Source of the DNA: Luteibacter anthropi
Lineage (GTDB): Bacteria; Pseudomonadota; Gammaproteobacteria; Xanthomonadales; Rhodanobacteraceae
Assembly (NCBI RefSeq): GCF_011759365.1
Contig: NZ_JAARLZ010000002.1
Coordinates: forward strand, 1 to 64,000
Direction of reading: 5' to 3'
Length of the DNA stretch: 64,000 nt
A program made the translations under genes and the position numbers. The notes under the pieces were generated by a model. The model was not told where the DNA came from. It did no database searches and was given only the letters and a program-made list of their open reading frames with translations. Below, piece by piece: positions 35,776-44,836 of this stretch; the stretch's first letter is position 1; the number at the start of each line of letters is the position of its first letter.

Positions 35776-38238
35776 ATGCGTTCTCCCGCCCTGAAGCGGC
35801 TGTCCCTGGCCTGCGCCCTGTCCCTGTCGCTGCCCTTCGTTGCGCAGGCGGGCTATGACAAACCTCCCGAACCGCTGCTCAGCGTCATGCATGCGCCGCT
35901 GCCTGCCATACCGGTGCTCGACCCGACCCGGCAACGCATGCTGCTGGTCGAGCGGGCGCAGTATCCGTCGATCACCCGTGTAGCCGAGCCTTACGTGAAA
36001 CTCGCCGGCCTCCGTATCGAGCCGGCGAACCACAGCCGCCATGATGCTTCCAACGGCTATGGCATTCGCAGCTGCCTGAAGAGCTTCGCGATCGAAGACG
36101 TGACCAGCCACAAGCAGCTGCCGGTGACGCTGCCGGCCGATGCCTGCCCGGGTGTGCCGCAGTGGTCGCCGGATGGCCGCCGCTTCGTCTTCACCAATAC
36201 CACGCGTGAGCGTACGGAGCTGTGGCTGGGCGATGCATTGACCGGCCAGGTTCATCGCGTGGAAGGCGCCTCGGTGAATCCGGTGCTCGAAGACGACGTG
36301 CAGTGGCTGCACGACAGCGATTCGCTGCTGGTGAAGCTGGTACCTGCCAATCTCGGCGCGGCGCCGTCATCCGGAGTCGAGGCAGGTCCCGAAATCAAGG
36401 AATCCATCGGCGGCAAGGGCGAGAGCAGCACCTACGAGGACCGCGATACGTTGTCCAGCCCGCAGGACGAAGCCTTGTTCGATTACTACGCCACTTCGCA
36501 GCTGGCCGTGGTGGATGCCGCCAGCGGCAAGGTGCGTCCGGTCGGCAAGCCGGCGGTCTACTCGTTCGTCAGCGGTGCACCCGATGGTGTGCACGTGCTG
36601 GTGGAGGCGCTGAAGAAACCGTATTCGTACGTTACGACCTATGAGCGCTTTGCCCATGACGTCTCCGTGCTGGATACGGGCACGGGCAAGTACACCGCGA
36701 TCGCCTCCCTGCCGGTTGCCGATCGCGTTCCCGTGCATGGTGTGCCCGAAGGCCCGCGCAGCTTCGACTGGCGGGCCACGGCGCCTGCCACCCTGGTCTG
36801 GGCCGAAGCGCTCGACCACGGCGACTGGAAGGTCACGGTACCGCAGCGCGACAAGGTGATGATGTCGAGCGCGCCGTTCACGGACAAGCCGAAGGAAATC
36901 GCCCGCACCACCCAGCGTTTCAGCGGCCTGCGCTGGTTGGCCGATGGCAACGAACCTTTCATGTACGAGTTCGATGCGAATCGCCACTGGATCCACGTGA
37001 GCCGGGTAGATGTCGGCAATCCGTCGAAGGCGGCCCGCACCGTATGGGACTACTCGGCGGACGAGAAGTATCGCGATCCGGGTACGCTGGTGATGGAGCG
37101 TCTGCCGAATGGTTCGCTCGTCGTGCGTCAGGATGGCGATGCCGCCTATCTCGTGGGCGTGGGTGGCAGCCCGGCGGGTGACCGTCCGTTCCTGGATCGT
37201 TACTCGCTGTCCACGGGGCGCACCGAGCGTCTGTTCCGCAGCGATGCCGCGCATTACGAGTCACCGGCGGCGGTGCTGCCGGGTGGCCAGCGCTTCATCA
37301 CGGCGCAGCAGTCGCCGACCGAGCCACCGAACCTGTTCCTGCGCACGCTGGGTGCTGCCGACGCTGGGGCGAAGGAGGGCGAGGCGGCGTTTGCCTCCAC
37401 CAGCGAGCCGATCACGCATATCGCTGACCCGACGCCCCAGGTGCGCGGCATCGGAAAGCGCCTGGTGACCTACAAGCGCAAGGATGGCGTGGAGCTCTCG
37501 TTCACGCTGTACACCCCACCGGGCTACAAGGAAGGCACGCGCCTGCCGGCCGTACTCTATGCCTATCCGCTGGATTACGCCGATCCGGCGCAGGCCGGGC
37601 AGGTGAGCGGATCGCAGCAGCGCTTCGACATCCTGCGTGGCTACCGCCTGTTGCTGCTCTCGGGTTACGCGATCATCGACAACGCGTCGTTCCCGATCGT
37701 CGGCGATCCGCGCTCGGCTTATGACACCTATATCGACCAGCTCGTGATGGATGCACAGGCGGCCGTGGACAAGGCCGTTGAACTGGGCGTGGTGGATCGC
37801 GACCGCATCGGTGTTACCGGCCATAGCCACGGCGCACTCATGACCGCCAACCTGCTTGCGCACACCAACCTGTTCAAGGCGGGCGTGGCGACCAGCGGCA
37901 GCTACAACAAGACATTGACTCCGTTCGGCTTCCAGAGCGAGCGCCGTTCGCTGTGGCAGGCGCCGAAGGTGTACGAGGATGCCTCGGCCTTCTTCCACGC
38001 CGACCAGATCAAGACACCGTTGCTGCTGATGCACGGCATGGACGACGCAAACCCCGGTACGGAGCCCATCCAGTCGCCGAAGCTGTTCCAGGCCATTCGT
38101 GGCCTGGGCGGCACCACGCGCCTGGTGATGCTGCCGCACGAGCCGCACTGGTATTCGGCGATGGAGTCGAACGAGCAGGAGGTCTATGAAATGCTGACCT
38201 GGTTCGACCGCTATGTGAAAAACGCACCGAAGAAGTGA
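35776..38238 (+). CDS. Exported S9-family (prolyl oligopeptidase-type) peptidase
   Basis: Periplasmic or secreted serine peptidase, 820 aa, with a signal peptide (LACALSLSLPFVAQA). The N-terminal two-thirds form a beta-propeller-like domain. The C-terminal alpha/beta-hydrolase has nucleophile Ser in GVTGHSHGALMTANLL, acid region LLLMHGMDDANPGTEP and His in LPHEPHWYS. ATG 35776 follows AGGAAG; an upstream in-frame TTG is not needed. Related enzymes in Xanthomonadales are annotated as glutamyl or dipeptidyl peptidases of S9; the exact specificity is not readable. It likely trims peptides before or after import by the adjacent receptor. Confidence 0.92.
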   Translation: MRSPALKRLSLACALSLSLPFVAQAGYDKPPEPLLSVMHAPLPAIPVLDPTRQRMLLVERAQYPSITRVAEPYVKLAGLRIEPANHSRHDASNGYGIRSCLKSFAIEDVTSHKQLPVTLPADACPGVPQWSPDGRRFVFTNTTRERTELWLGDALTGQVHRVEGASVNPVLEDDVQWLHDSDSLLVKLVPANLGAAPSSGVEAGPEIKESIGGKGESSTYEDRDTLSSPQDEALFDYYATSQLAVVDAASGKVRPVGKPAVYSFVSGAPDGVHVLVEALKKPYSYVTTYERFAHDVSVLDTGTGKYTAIASLPVADRVPVHGVPEGPRSFDWRATAPATLVWAEALDHGDWKVTVPQRDKVMMSSAPFTDKPKEIARTTQRFSGLRWLADGNEPFMYEFDANRHWIHVSRVDVGNPSKAARTVWDYSADEKYRDPGTLVMERLPNGSLVVRQDGDAAYLVGVGGSPAGDRPFLDRYSLSTGRTERLFRSDAAHYESPAAVLPGGQRFITAQQSPTEPPNLFLRTLGAADAGAKEGEAAFASTSEPITHIADPTPQVRGIGKRLVTYKRKDGVELSFTLYTPPGYKEGTRLPAVLYAYPLDYADPAQAGQVSGSQQRFDILRGYRLLLLSGYAIIDNASFPIVGDPRSAYDTYIDQLVMDAQAAVDKAVELGVVDRDRIGVTGHSHGALMTANLLAHTNLFKAGVATSGSYNKTLTPFGFQSERRSLWQAPKVYEDASAFFHADQIKTPLLLMHGMDDANPGTEPIQSPKLFQAIRGLGGTTRLVMLPHEPHWYSAMESNEQEVYEMLTWFDRYVKNAPKK

Positions 38239-38272
38239 GGCCGTGACAGCCACGGCAACGGCATGATGTCCT

Positions 38273-38357
38273 GTAGGAGCGCGCCTTGCGCGCGACCGGA
38301 TAGGTAGAATCCCTCAAAGGCTCTATTCCAGCCGGTCGCGCGCAGGCGCGCTCCTAC
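38273..38357. repeat. Pair of inverted REP elements
   Basis: Arm 1 (38273-38299) begins GTAGGAGCGCGCCTTGCGCG and ends ACCGG. Arm 2 (38332-38357) is its near-perfect reverse complement, ending GCGCGCTCCTAC. It sits between two converging genes and may also work as a bidirectional terminator. Confidence 0.85.
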
Positions 38358-38365
38358 AAAGGCTT

Positions 38366-41353
38366 TTACCAGCGGTAGTTGGCGCCCAGCATCACGCCTT
38401 GCTCCCGGTGGCGGCTGGCGAAGTCGCCTACGTAATCCACCGTAAATGCCACGTGCTGGCTACGCTTTGCGCTCAGGCCCACGTTCACCACGGCATGGTT
38501 CAGCCCTTCGCTGGGCCCGGTGACCTGGAAGATGCCTTCCGGATAACCCTGCAGGTTGCCCAGGAACGCATTCTCGTGGCTATTGAAGCGATGCTGGAAC
38601 AGCACCCGCGCATGCGGCGTCCACGTGCCGGTAGCGCCCCACGCGAATACCTTGTAGACCTGCACGCCCACGCCCAGCCGTGTATCGGTGGCGGACTTCG
38701 CACGCACGTCGAGGCCGGCCGCACCCAGTCCCTTGTCGCTGAAACGGCTTTCGGGCAGGCGCGTCATGTCCAGGCTGGGCAGGATCGGCTGCCAGACGAT
38801 GTCGTGGCGATCACGCAGGGTCAGGCCGTGTTCGAGATGCAGCGACCAGGCATTGCCGTTGTCGTTTGAATGGCCACGCGCGGCAAACAGGGGCAGGTCG
38901 ATGCCGCGATTAACGGTCTGGCGTAACCGCGTGTAGCCGAGCGAGGCATCGAGATAGCCGCCGTCGTAGCGGTAGTCGGCATAGAAGCGCGCATCCAGAG
39001 CACGCACGCGACCCTGGAAGGCACTCCCGCTGTCATTGGCGCGCAGCTTGCCGTAGCCAAGCGATCCGCCGATGACGACGTTGTCTTTCAGCGGCACATC
39101 CACGCCCAACATGGCGCCCGTGGTGCGCTCACGCAGGCCGGCAGCATCGCCCTGCGAATCAAGGCGGCCATGCGTTCCCAGCAGGCGGCCCCACACGGCG
39201 GTATGCCCGGCGTTGTCGGCACCAGCGACCTCATCCGGCGCCACGAGGTAGCGCATCATCGAGGCGACATCGGTACCGCGACGTGTGCCGTCGAGGCCCA
39301 TGCCGGCAGCACCGTTCATGAAGGCAGCGGTAGCGCCATCGTCGGAGCCCGGGGAGACGGCGCGCACATGTTGGTCAAGCGTGCCACTGAAGTCGCTCAG
39401 CAGGCCGAGTGTCGCCGTGCGCAAGGCGGCATAGCCCTCGCCACGGATCTGGCCGGCCGCGTGGGATGCCTGGGCGACAGTGGAGAACTGCAAGGCGCCG
39501 AGCAAGGGAGTCAGCGGCGTATCGGGTCGCGTGGATGCGACGCTCAGCGCATCGCCCAGGCCGCAGCCATCGCGTCCGCAGAAGGCAGACTGGCCCTTGA
39601 ACGCGTCATTGGCCTGGAGCCAGATGCCGTTGTCCTTCTGGATGAGGCTGTAGCCGATGAGGGTGCCATCGAACGGGCGGAACACCGCCTTGGATGCGTC
39701 GGTCGACGTAGGGTCGATGTCGTATCCCGCGATGGGGTGGCCATCGGCGTCGCTGCGGACCAGGTGGGTGAATCGACGGATGATGATGTCCGTGTCATCG
39801 GGGGTATTGCCGGCGGCCTTGGCTGCGGCAAGCTGCTTGTCGATGTCCGCCGAGTATCCGACGAGGGCGACCGTGTTACCCGCGGGATAGAAGCCAGGGG
39901 TGATGTTCAGGCCAAGCTGGGCTGTAGGACTGCTGATGGTCAGCCCGCTCATGCTGGTGTAGCTTCCCCCGTTGTACAGGCCGAAGCGGAGCAGGGCAGG
40001 CTGGCCGGCCTGTCCGGGGGCTATATCAAATGAGAGCGCCGCGTGACCCTCGAGTCGCGGATTGCCTGTCCAGTCGATGCCGCGCCCACCGGGGTGCAGA
40101 ACGGCATTGTCCAGGAAACGTATCCTCGACCAGAGCGTCGTTTCGCCGAGCTGGCCTTCACCCGACAACGTGCTGCGGCCATTCACCTGCGCGTCGGTGA
40201 TGTCGACGATGCCGCCGCGCAGGCGCATGTCGCTATCGGTGAGCAGCAATGCACCGGTCGCAGCCCGTTCGCCCGTCGACAGGGTCCATGAGGAATTCAC
40301 CAGTCGCACGATGCCCCAGGCATCCCCGATCGAAATGGCTCGCGTATCGACAAGGGGGTTGCCGCTATCCTGGTTGATCATGGCGAGGTACTTCGCCGTG
40401 GCCGCTTTCGAGAAGCCCTGCGCCAGGATGATGTTCGTCAGCGCGGTCTTGCGATCCGCCGGCGACAGGGCGTTGTAGGCGGCCAGCTCAAGGTCGACGA
40501 ATTCAGACGTGGAAGAAAGTGCGCCGGTGGGGGGATTGTCCAGCAGGATCGGCCCCAGGAGCGCATTGTAGAGACGGTTGGTGATGCCGACCTGTCCCGT
40601 GGCGGGATCGTACTTGTTGTAGTAGTTCGGATTGATGTTGCCGGACACGGATCGCCCCTGGATCGTCAAGGTGTCCGTGGCCATCTCGGGCGTGTGCTGG
40701 GTAACGAAGCCGGTGTTGTACACATCGTCACCGGCAAAGACCTGGTAAGCCTTGGTACCCGCGGTACCCCAGTAGACGGAGGGGTTCTTGCCGAGGGCGG
40801 GGTCCCATAGCAGGGCCAGGGTGGTGCTGCTGAACGCCTTGTCCAGGAGCGCGGCATCCGTCTTGCTCAGGTCGCCATTGGCGATGGCATCCACGAAGTG
40901 CTTGTAGAACTCCGTACCCCGGGTCGAATCGACATATTTGCCGCCGTTGCTCTGGCCATGGATCTGGATGTTCTGCTGGCCCACGACATCCTTGTTCGGG
41001 CCGCCATCGAAGGCGCGCTCGGCACCTCCGACGAACATCATCGAGCAGGCTGAAATGCAGTAGCCCGACGCAACCGTCTTCAGGTGCTGGCGTCGGGCGA
41101 GTTCCGCGATGTCATAGCCACCAACGACGGAGCCGCCGTTGGAGTTGCGCATCACGAGGGTGTCGATGGTGCGCCCCTGGGCCTGGAGTCGGGAAAGCAG
41201 GTCCGCGAGGACAAAACCATCCGCGCGCGTCACATCGCCGGACAGGATGATCTGATGCCCGTTGACGTGGAAATCCATGGCTTGCGCGGACGGTGTCGCT
41301 CCCAGTGTGCCTAGCGCCGAGGCCGTCATCGCGGCCAGCAGTTTCAACTTCAT
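38366..41353 (-). CDS. Autotransporter with a ClpP-like serine hydrolase passenger domain
   Basis: Type Va autotransporter, 995 aa. After the signal peptide (1-25) a ClpP/crotonase-fold domain spans about 30-260: oxyanion segment N70-S-N-G-G74, nucleophile elbow C99-I-S101-A-C103, and His132 in IQIHGQ, each aligning in order with ClpP's SPGGS, S-x-G elbow and IHQP. A longer spacer, partly beta-rich, follows. The C-terminal 12-strand barrel runs from about AVWGRLLGTHGRL to the final YRW with terminal aromatic. ATG 41353 follows GGGTGA; the upstream frame is spurious. The third triad residue is not clear. I know of no characterised protein of this architecture. It lies downstream of three TonB receptors. 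Confidence 0.82.
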   Translation of the reverse strand: MKLKLLAAMTASALGTLGATPSAQAMDFHVNGHQIILSGDVTRADGFVLADLLSRLQAQGRTIDTLVMRNSNGGSVVGGYDIAELARRQHLKTVASGYCISACSMMFVGGAERAFDGGPNKDVVGQQNIQIHGQSNGGKYVDSTRGTEFYKHFVDAIANGDLSKTDAALLDKAFSSTTLALLWDPALGKNPSVYWGTAGTKAYQVFAGDDVYNTGFVTQHTPEMATDTLTIQGRSVSGNINPNYYNKYDPATGQVGITNRLYNALLGPILLDNPPTGALSSTSEFVDLELAAYNALSPADRKTALTNIILAQGFSKAATAKYLAMINQDSGNPLVDTRAISIGDAWGIVRLVNSSWTLSTGERAATGALLLTDSDMRLRGGIVDITDAQVNGRSTLSGEGQLGETTLWSRIRFLDNAVLHPGGRGIDWTGNPRLEGHAALSFDIAPGQAGQPALLRFGLYNGGSYTSMSGLTISSPTAQLGLNITPGFYPAGNTVALVGYSADIDKQLAAAKAAGNTPDDTDIIIRRFTHLVRSDADGHPIAGYDIDPTSTDASKAVFRPFDGTLIGYSLIQKDNGIWLQANDAFKGQSAFCGRDGCGLGDALSVASTRPDTPLTPLLGALQFSTVAQASHAAGQIRGEGYAALRTATLGLLSDFSGTLDQHVRAVSPGSDDGATAAFMNGAAGMGLDGTRRGTDVASMMRYLVAPDEVAGADNAGHTAVWGRLLGTHGRLDSQGDAAGLRERTTGAMLGVDVPLKDNVVIGGSLGYGKLRANDSGSAFQGRVRALDARFYADYRYDGGYLDASLGYTRLRQTVNRGIDLPLFAARGHSNDNGNAWSLHLEHGLTLRDRHDIVWQPILPSLDMTRLPESRFSDKGLGAAGLDVRAKSATDTRLGVGVQVYKVFAWGATGTWTPHARVLFQHRFNSHENAFLGNLQGYPEGIFQVTGPSEGLNHAVVNVGLSAKRSQHVAFTVDYVGDFASRHREQGVMLGANYRW

Positions 41354-41552
41354 TTGGTCACCCTTCGATTGGTCATGGTGCGTGGTCGAAGGGGTGCCTT
41401 TTCCCGGGCACAGCCGCCCCCGTGGCCGTCGACGTGCATCGCGGCCCTTCTTTCGGTAACGGATGGAGATTGCGTTCCTGACCCTCCCCCTTGTCATAAG
41501 AACGCAATGCAATGGAAGTCCCCTACCAGGACTTTCGGCATGTCTAAACGGC

Positions 41553-41583
41553 AAAAAACAACGGCCGCCGGAGCGGCCGTTGT
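41553..41583 (-). terminator. Intrinsic terminator of TonB receptor A
   Basis: On the minus strand an 11-bp perfect stem (arms 41573-41583 and 41558-41568, loop of 4) is followed by six T residues. A second hairpin (GGCCGGC/GCCGGCC, 41601-41618) lies just before it. Confidence 0.85.
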
Positions 41584-41624
41584 TCAGGCTCGGATGAGCA
41601 GGCCGGCCGAAGCCGGCCGATGGA

Positions 41625-44462
41625 TCAGAACTTCTGGTCGTAGCTGACGTAGAAGAAGCGATCCGCGTCGAAGCCCGAGTAGTACGGCGGGACACCGGCG
41701 GTGGCCGCGTCGTAGTAGAACGGACCCTTGCGATTGAAGATGTTGTTCACACCAAGGGCGAAGGTGCCGTTCCACGGTGCGCGGTAACGCACCTGGGCAT
41801 CGTTGAACGTGACCGAGCCCTTCTTGGCGATGCCCGGCGTGCCGGTATCGTTGTTGATGGCGGTCGGGTTCGAGCACTCGAAGCTGTCGACGCAGACGTC
41901 CTTCAGGCCCGAGTAGTAGCGCATGGTCCAGCTGGCACCGAAGGCCTCGTAATCCCAGTTCACCGACAGGTTCGAACGAACGCGGAACTCGCCTTCGGTC
42001 GAATTGGTGGCAACGGCCTGGTTGACCATGTAGCCCGCGAGGTGACGCACCGACGAACCCGGGCCGGCCGTTTCGTCGTACTGCTTCAGGTAGGTGCTGT
42101 CCGAAGCGATCGCGAAGGTACCGATCGAGGTTTCCGGCAGGCGGTAATGGATGCCGAAGTCGTAGCCCTGGGTCTGCAGCTTGCCGATGTTGGCCGGGCT
42201 TTCGACCAGGCCCGTGATCGTGCCGGCACCATTGCGGGTGATGCGCGAGCAGAACGACGGGATGTTCTGCACGTAGCAGAAGTTCAGCACGCCGTTGGCG
42301 GTGAGGTTGGTGATCGCGTTGTCCACCTCGACCTTGTAGTAGTCGAGGGTGAAGTCGAGGCCCGGCACATAGTGCGGGCTGTAGACCAGGCCCGCGGTGC
42401 GGGTGATCGACTTCTCGGGCTTCACGTTCACGTTGCCGCTCTGGGTAAACGGCTGCTGGCCGGAATCACCGTTGGCGCTGGTGATCGGCGTACCGTTCTG
42501 GTTGACCTGGCGGAAATTGGCCGGTACGCCCTGCGCGGCGCAGGCGCCACGGGCCGAGGCGGAGCCGAACACGGCGTCGCACGGATCGAGGTAGTTGTCG
42601 AAGGTCTGCGCCGAACCCTGGAAGAGATCCTGGATGCTCGGGGCGCGGAAGCCTTCGGCGTACGTACCGCGGACAAGCAGGTCGTCGAACGGACGGTAGC
42701 GGAAGCTGTACTTGTTGTTGGTGGTGCTGCCGAAGTTGCTGTAGTGCGAGTAACGGCTGGCGACGTTGACACCCAGCTCCTTCGCACCCGGCAGGTCACG
42801 CAGCAGGGGCACGTCGAGTTCGAGGTAGGCCTCGTTCACGATGTAGCCGCCGTTGGTCGGCTGGGTGGCCGGGTTGGTGGTGAGCTGCTGGGCATCGATG
42901 GCGTCGGGCGTGAAGCTGCCTTCTTCCTTGCGATGCTCGATACCGCCCGCGATGCTGACCGTGCCGCCCGGCAGGTCGAACAGGCCGCCGCCGACGTTGG
43001 CGCTGAAGTCATTCGTCTTCGACGTGGAGCGATCCGTGGCAAGGTAGCCCAGGTAGTTCCACAGGGCCGGGCTCATGGCCGACGGGCCACCGGCGATGTT
43101 CCACGGCAGGCAGCCGGCTGCGCGGTCGGCGGCGTTGGCGCAGGCCACCTGGCCGTTGATCACGCTGGTCGGGCCCAGTGCGGCCTTGGCGTTCGGCAGG
43201 TAGACGTTGTTGTTATAGACCTGCTTCACCTTCGACTCGGAATAGGTGTAGGTCGCGTCCCAGTTCCAGTCGTGGTTGAGGAAGGTGAAGAAGCCTTCCG
43301 CGCCCACGTCGAGGTGGGCCATCTTGTCCTTGTTGTACGTCTCACGCGGGAACTCGGTGAGGCGACGGGCGAAGTCGACATCCTGGCCCGGGAACGGGTT
43401 GTAGGCGTTCTGGCCCGAGAGCTGCAGACCGGTGGCACTGGTGCTGAACGGATAGCCGGACACCTGCGAATCGGAATCGCGCACGCTGTAGCTGCCCGTG
43501 GCGTGCAGGATCACGTTGTCGGTCAGGTTGTAGCGGTCGGTGACGAACAGGTTGCGAAGCTTGGTACCCGTGCGGAACGTGGTGTCCTTCTGGGTGTTGT
43601 AGCCCGGTGCGTCGCCCTGCGTGTAGTCGGCAAGGCTGGCGGCGTTGCCACCCGGACGCAGCACGTAGGTGTTGCCGTCCGGGCCAGTGACCGTGCCCTT
43701 GTTGGTGAGACCCAGGCGGCTGGTCGGATGACGCGGACCCTGCGGATACGTGGTGAAGTTGCGCTCGTCGCTCATCATCGGGTCGGTCTGCTGCTGCGTC
43801 GCCGACAGGATGATGGAGTTGTTCTTCGTGCTGTGGCCCCAGGTGAACTCGGCGTTCTTCTGCTTGCCGTCGCCCTTGCCGTTCTGGCCGTAGTAGACGT
43901 TGGCTTCGGCGCCGTCGAACTTCTGCTTGGTGACGATGTTGACCACGCCGCCGATGGCGTCGGAGCCGTAGATGGACGACGCGCCGTCCTTCAGGACGTC
44001 GATGCGATCGATGATGGAGACCGGGATCGTGGAGATGTCGGTCAGGCCGGAGAGGTTGGTGCTCCAGCGACGGCCATTGACCAGCACCAGGGTGCGCTTC
44101 GAGCCGAGGTTGCGGATGTTGACGCAGTTGCCGCCGACACCGTCACCGTTGGCGAGCGGGTTCTGGTTGGTGATGTCCGGGGTGCCGGCCGAGGGAAGGC
44201 GGGCGAGGATTTCGTTGACGTTGGTGAGGCCGGTGGCCTTGATCGCCTGCTGATCCATGGTGAAGACAGGCTGTGCCGTCTCGACGTCCACGGAGCGGAT
44301 GCGCGAGCCGGTGACGGTCACGGTTTCCAGGTTTTGCGTCTTGGCCGGTGCGGCTGCCGGAGCGGCATCCTGGGCGTAGGCCGCCGCCGAAAGAAGACAC
44401 GCGCTCAGCGCAACGACAAGTGCGGTGCGCTTGGGAGCGCTCCGGAAGGAATGCGAATTCAT
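41625..44462 (-). CDS. TonB-dependent receptor A of a tandem triplet
   Basis: Outer-membrane TonB-gated transporter, 945 aa, signal peptide ending AAAYAQ. The plug carries [36 protein letters not shown] and [20 protein letters not shown]. The barrel ends in YVSYDQKF. Cysteines are conserved in pairs with the two paralogues upstream (for example LDPCDAVFG and GACAAQGVP). It is the third and last of three highly similar receptors on this strand, followed by its own terminator and then the autotransporter. The substrate is unknown; the plug type is common in peptide or polymer uptake receptors of Xanthomonadales. Confidence 0.92.
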   Translation of the reverse strand: MNSHSFRSAPKRTALVVALSACLLSAAAYAQDAAPAAAPAKTQNLETVTVTGSRIRSVDVETAQPVFTMDQQAIKATGLTNVNEILARLPSAGTPDITNQNPLANGDGVGGNCVNIRNLGSKRTLVLVNGRRWSTNLSGLTDISTIPVSIIDRIDVLKDGASSIYGSDAIGGVVNIVTKQKFDGAEANVYYGQNGKGDGKQKNAEFTWGHSTKNNSIILSATQQQTDPMMSDERNFTTYPQGPRHPTSRLGLTNKGTVTGPDGNTYVLRPGGNAASLADYTQGDAPGYNTQKDTTFRTGTKLRNLFVTDRYNLTDNVILHATGSYSVRDSDSQVSGYPFSTSATGLQLSGQNAYNPFPGQDVDFARRLTEFPRETYNKDKMAHLDVGAEGFFTFLNHDWNWDATYTYSESKVKQVYNNNVYLPNAKAALGPTSVINGQVACANAADRAAGCLPWNIAGGPSAMSPALWNYLGYLATDRSTSKTNDFSANVGGGLFDLPGGTVSIAGGIEHRKEEGSFTPDAIDAQQLTTNPATQPTNGGYIVNEAYLELDVPLLRDLPGAKELGVNVASRYSHYSNFGSTTNNKYSFRYRPFDDLLVRGTYAEGFRAPSIQDLFQGSAQTFDNYLDPCDAVFGSASARGACAAQGVPANFRQVNQNGTPITSANGDSGQQPFTQSGNVNVKPEKSITRTAGLVYSPHYVPGLDFTLDYYKVEVDNAITNLTANGVLNFCYVQNIPSFCSRITRNGAGTITGLVESPANIGKLQTQGYDFGIHYRLPETSIGTFAIASDSTYLKQYDETAGPGSSVRHLAGYMVNQAVATNSTEGEFRVRSNLSVNWDYEAFGASWTMRYYSGLKDVCVDSFECSNPTAINNDTGTPGIAKKGSVTFNDAQVRYRAPWNGTFALGVNNIFNRKGPFYYDAATAGVPPYYSGFDADRFFYVSYDQKF

Positions 44463-44597
44463 GCTGGTTCTCCGCGTCCCGCCTCGCGACGGAACGGCAA
44501 CTTCGGAAGACGGCGCCTTGGGCCGTCGGTGGGGTAACGCGGGGAAGGGTGGGGAAACCCGGGCCGTCCATTCCCCCTGACATGACGGCGTAACAAC

Positions 44598-44627
44598 AAC
44601 ATAACGCGCGCGTCACTTGTCCTACAA
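44598..44627 (-). promoter_or_regulatory. Conserved promoter block of receptor A
   Basis: On the minus strand TTGTAG (44622-44627), an 18-bp spacer and TATGTT (44598-44603) match the blocks before receptors B and C at the same spacing. The surrounding GTGACGCGCGCG and GTTACGCCGTCATGTC are also shared. The predicted leader is about 130 nt. Confidence 0.55.
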
Positions 44628-44665
44628 GATGGTTTTGTCCAATTTGTGAAGTTTCGCAAGTTCTT

Positions 44666-44732
44666 GGAAGGGCGCGCCTTGCGTGCGACCGGTCATATCG
44701 CGGAAATCGGTCGCGCGCAGGCGCGCTCCTGC
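44666..44732. repeat. Pair of inverted REP elements (variant ends)
   Basis: The left arm contains GGGCGCGCCTTGCGTGCGACCGG and the right arm CGGTCGCGCGCAGGCGCGCTCC, with a 14-bp centre. It lies between the terminator of receptor B and the promoter of receptor A. Confidence 0.8.
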
Positions 44733-44749
44733 AAAAAAATGCGAGGCAT

Positions 44750-44786
44750 AAAAAAACGCACCGCACCCGTTTCCGGATGCGATGCG
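44750..44786 (-). terminator. Intrinsic terminator of TonB receptor B
   Basis: On the minus strand a 13-bp stem with two G-U pairs (arms 44774-44786 and 44757-44769, 4-nt loop) is followed by seven T residues. It lies 50 bp after the receptor B stop. Confidence 0.85.
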
Positions 44787-44836
44787 CAAAAGAACCCGGC
44801 ATGGAATGGCGCCATGGCGACGCCATCCCGGCAGGA

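Noticed and set aside
42042-44537. An 831-codon open frame on the plus strand opposite TonB receptor A, with similar long frames opposite the other receptors (for example 21918-23801 and 48407-50836).
   Set aside because: These are antisense frames kept open by GC-rich codon usage. They have low-complexity V/G/A/R-rich translations, no ribosome-binding site and no family resemblance.
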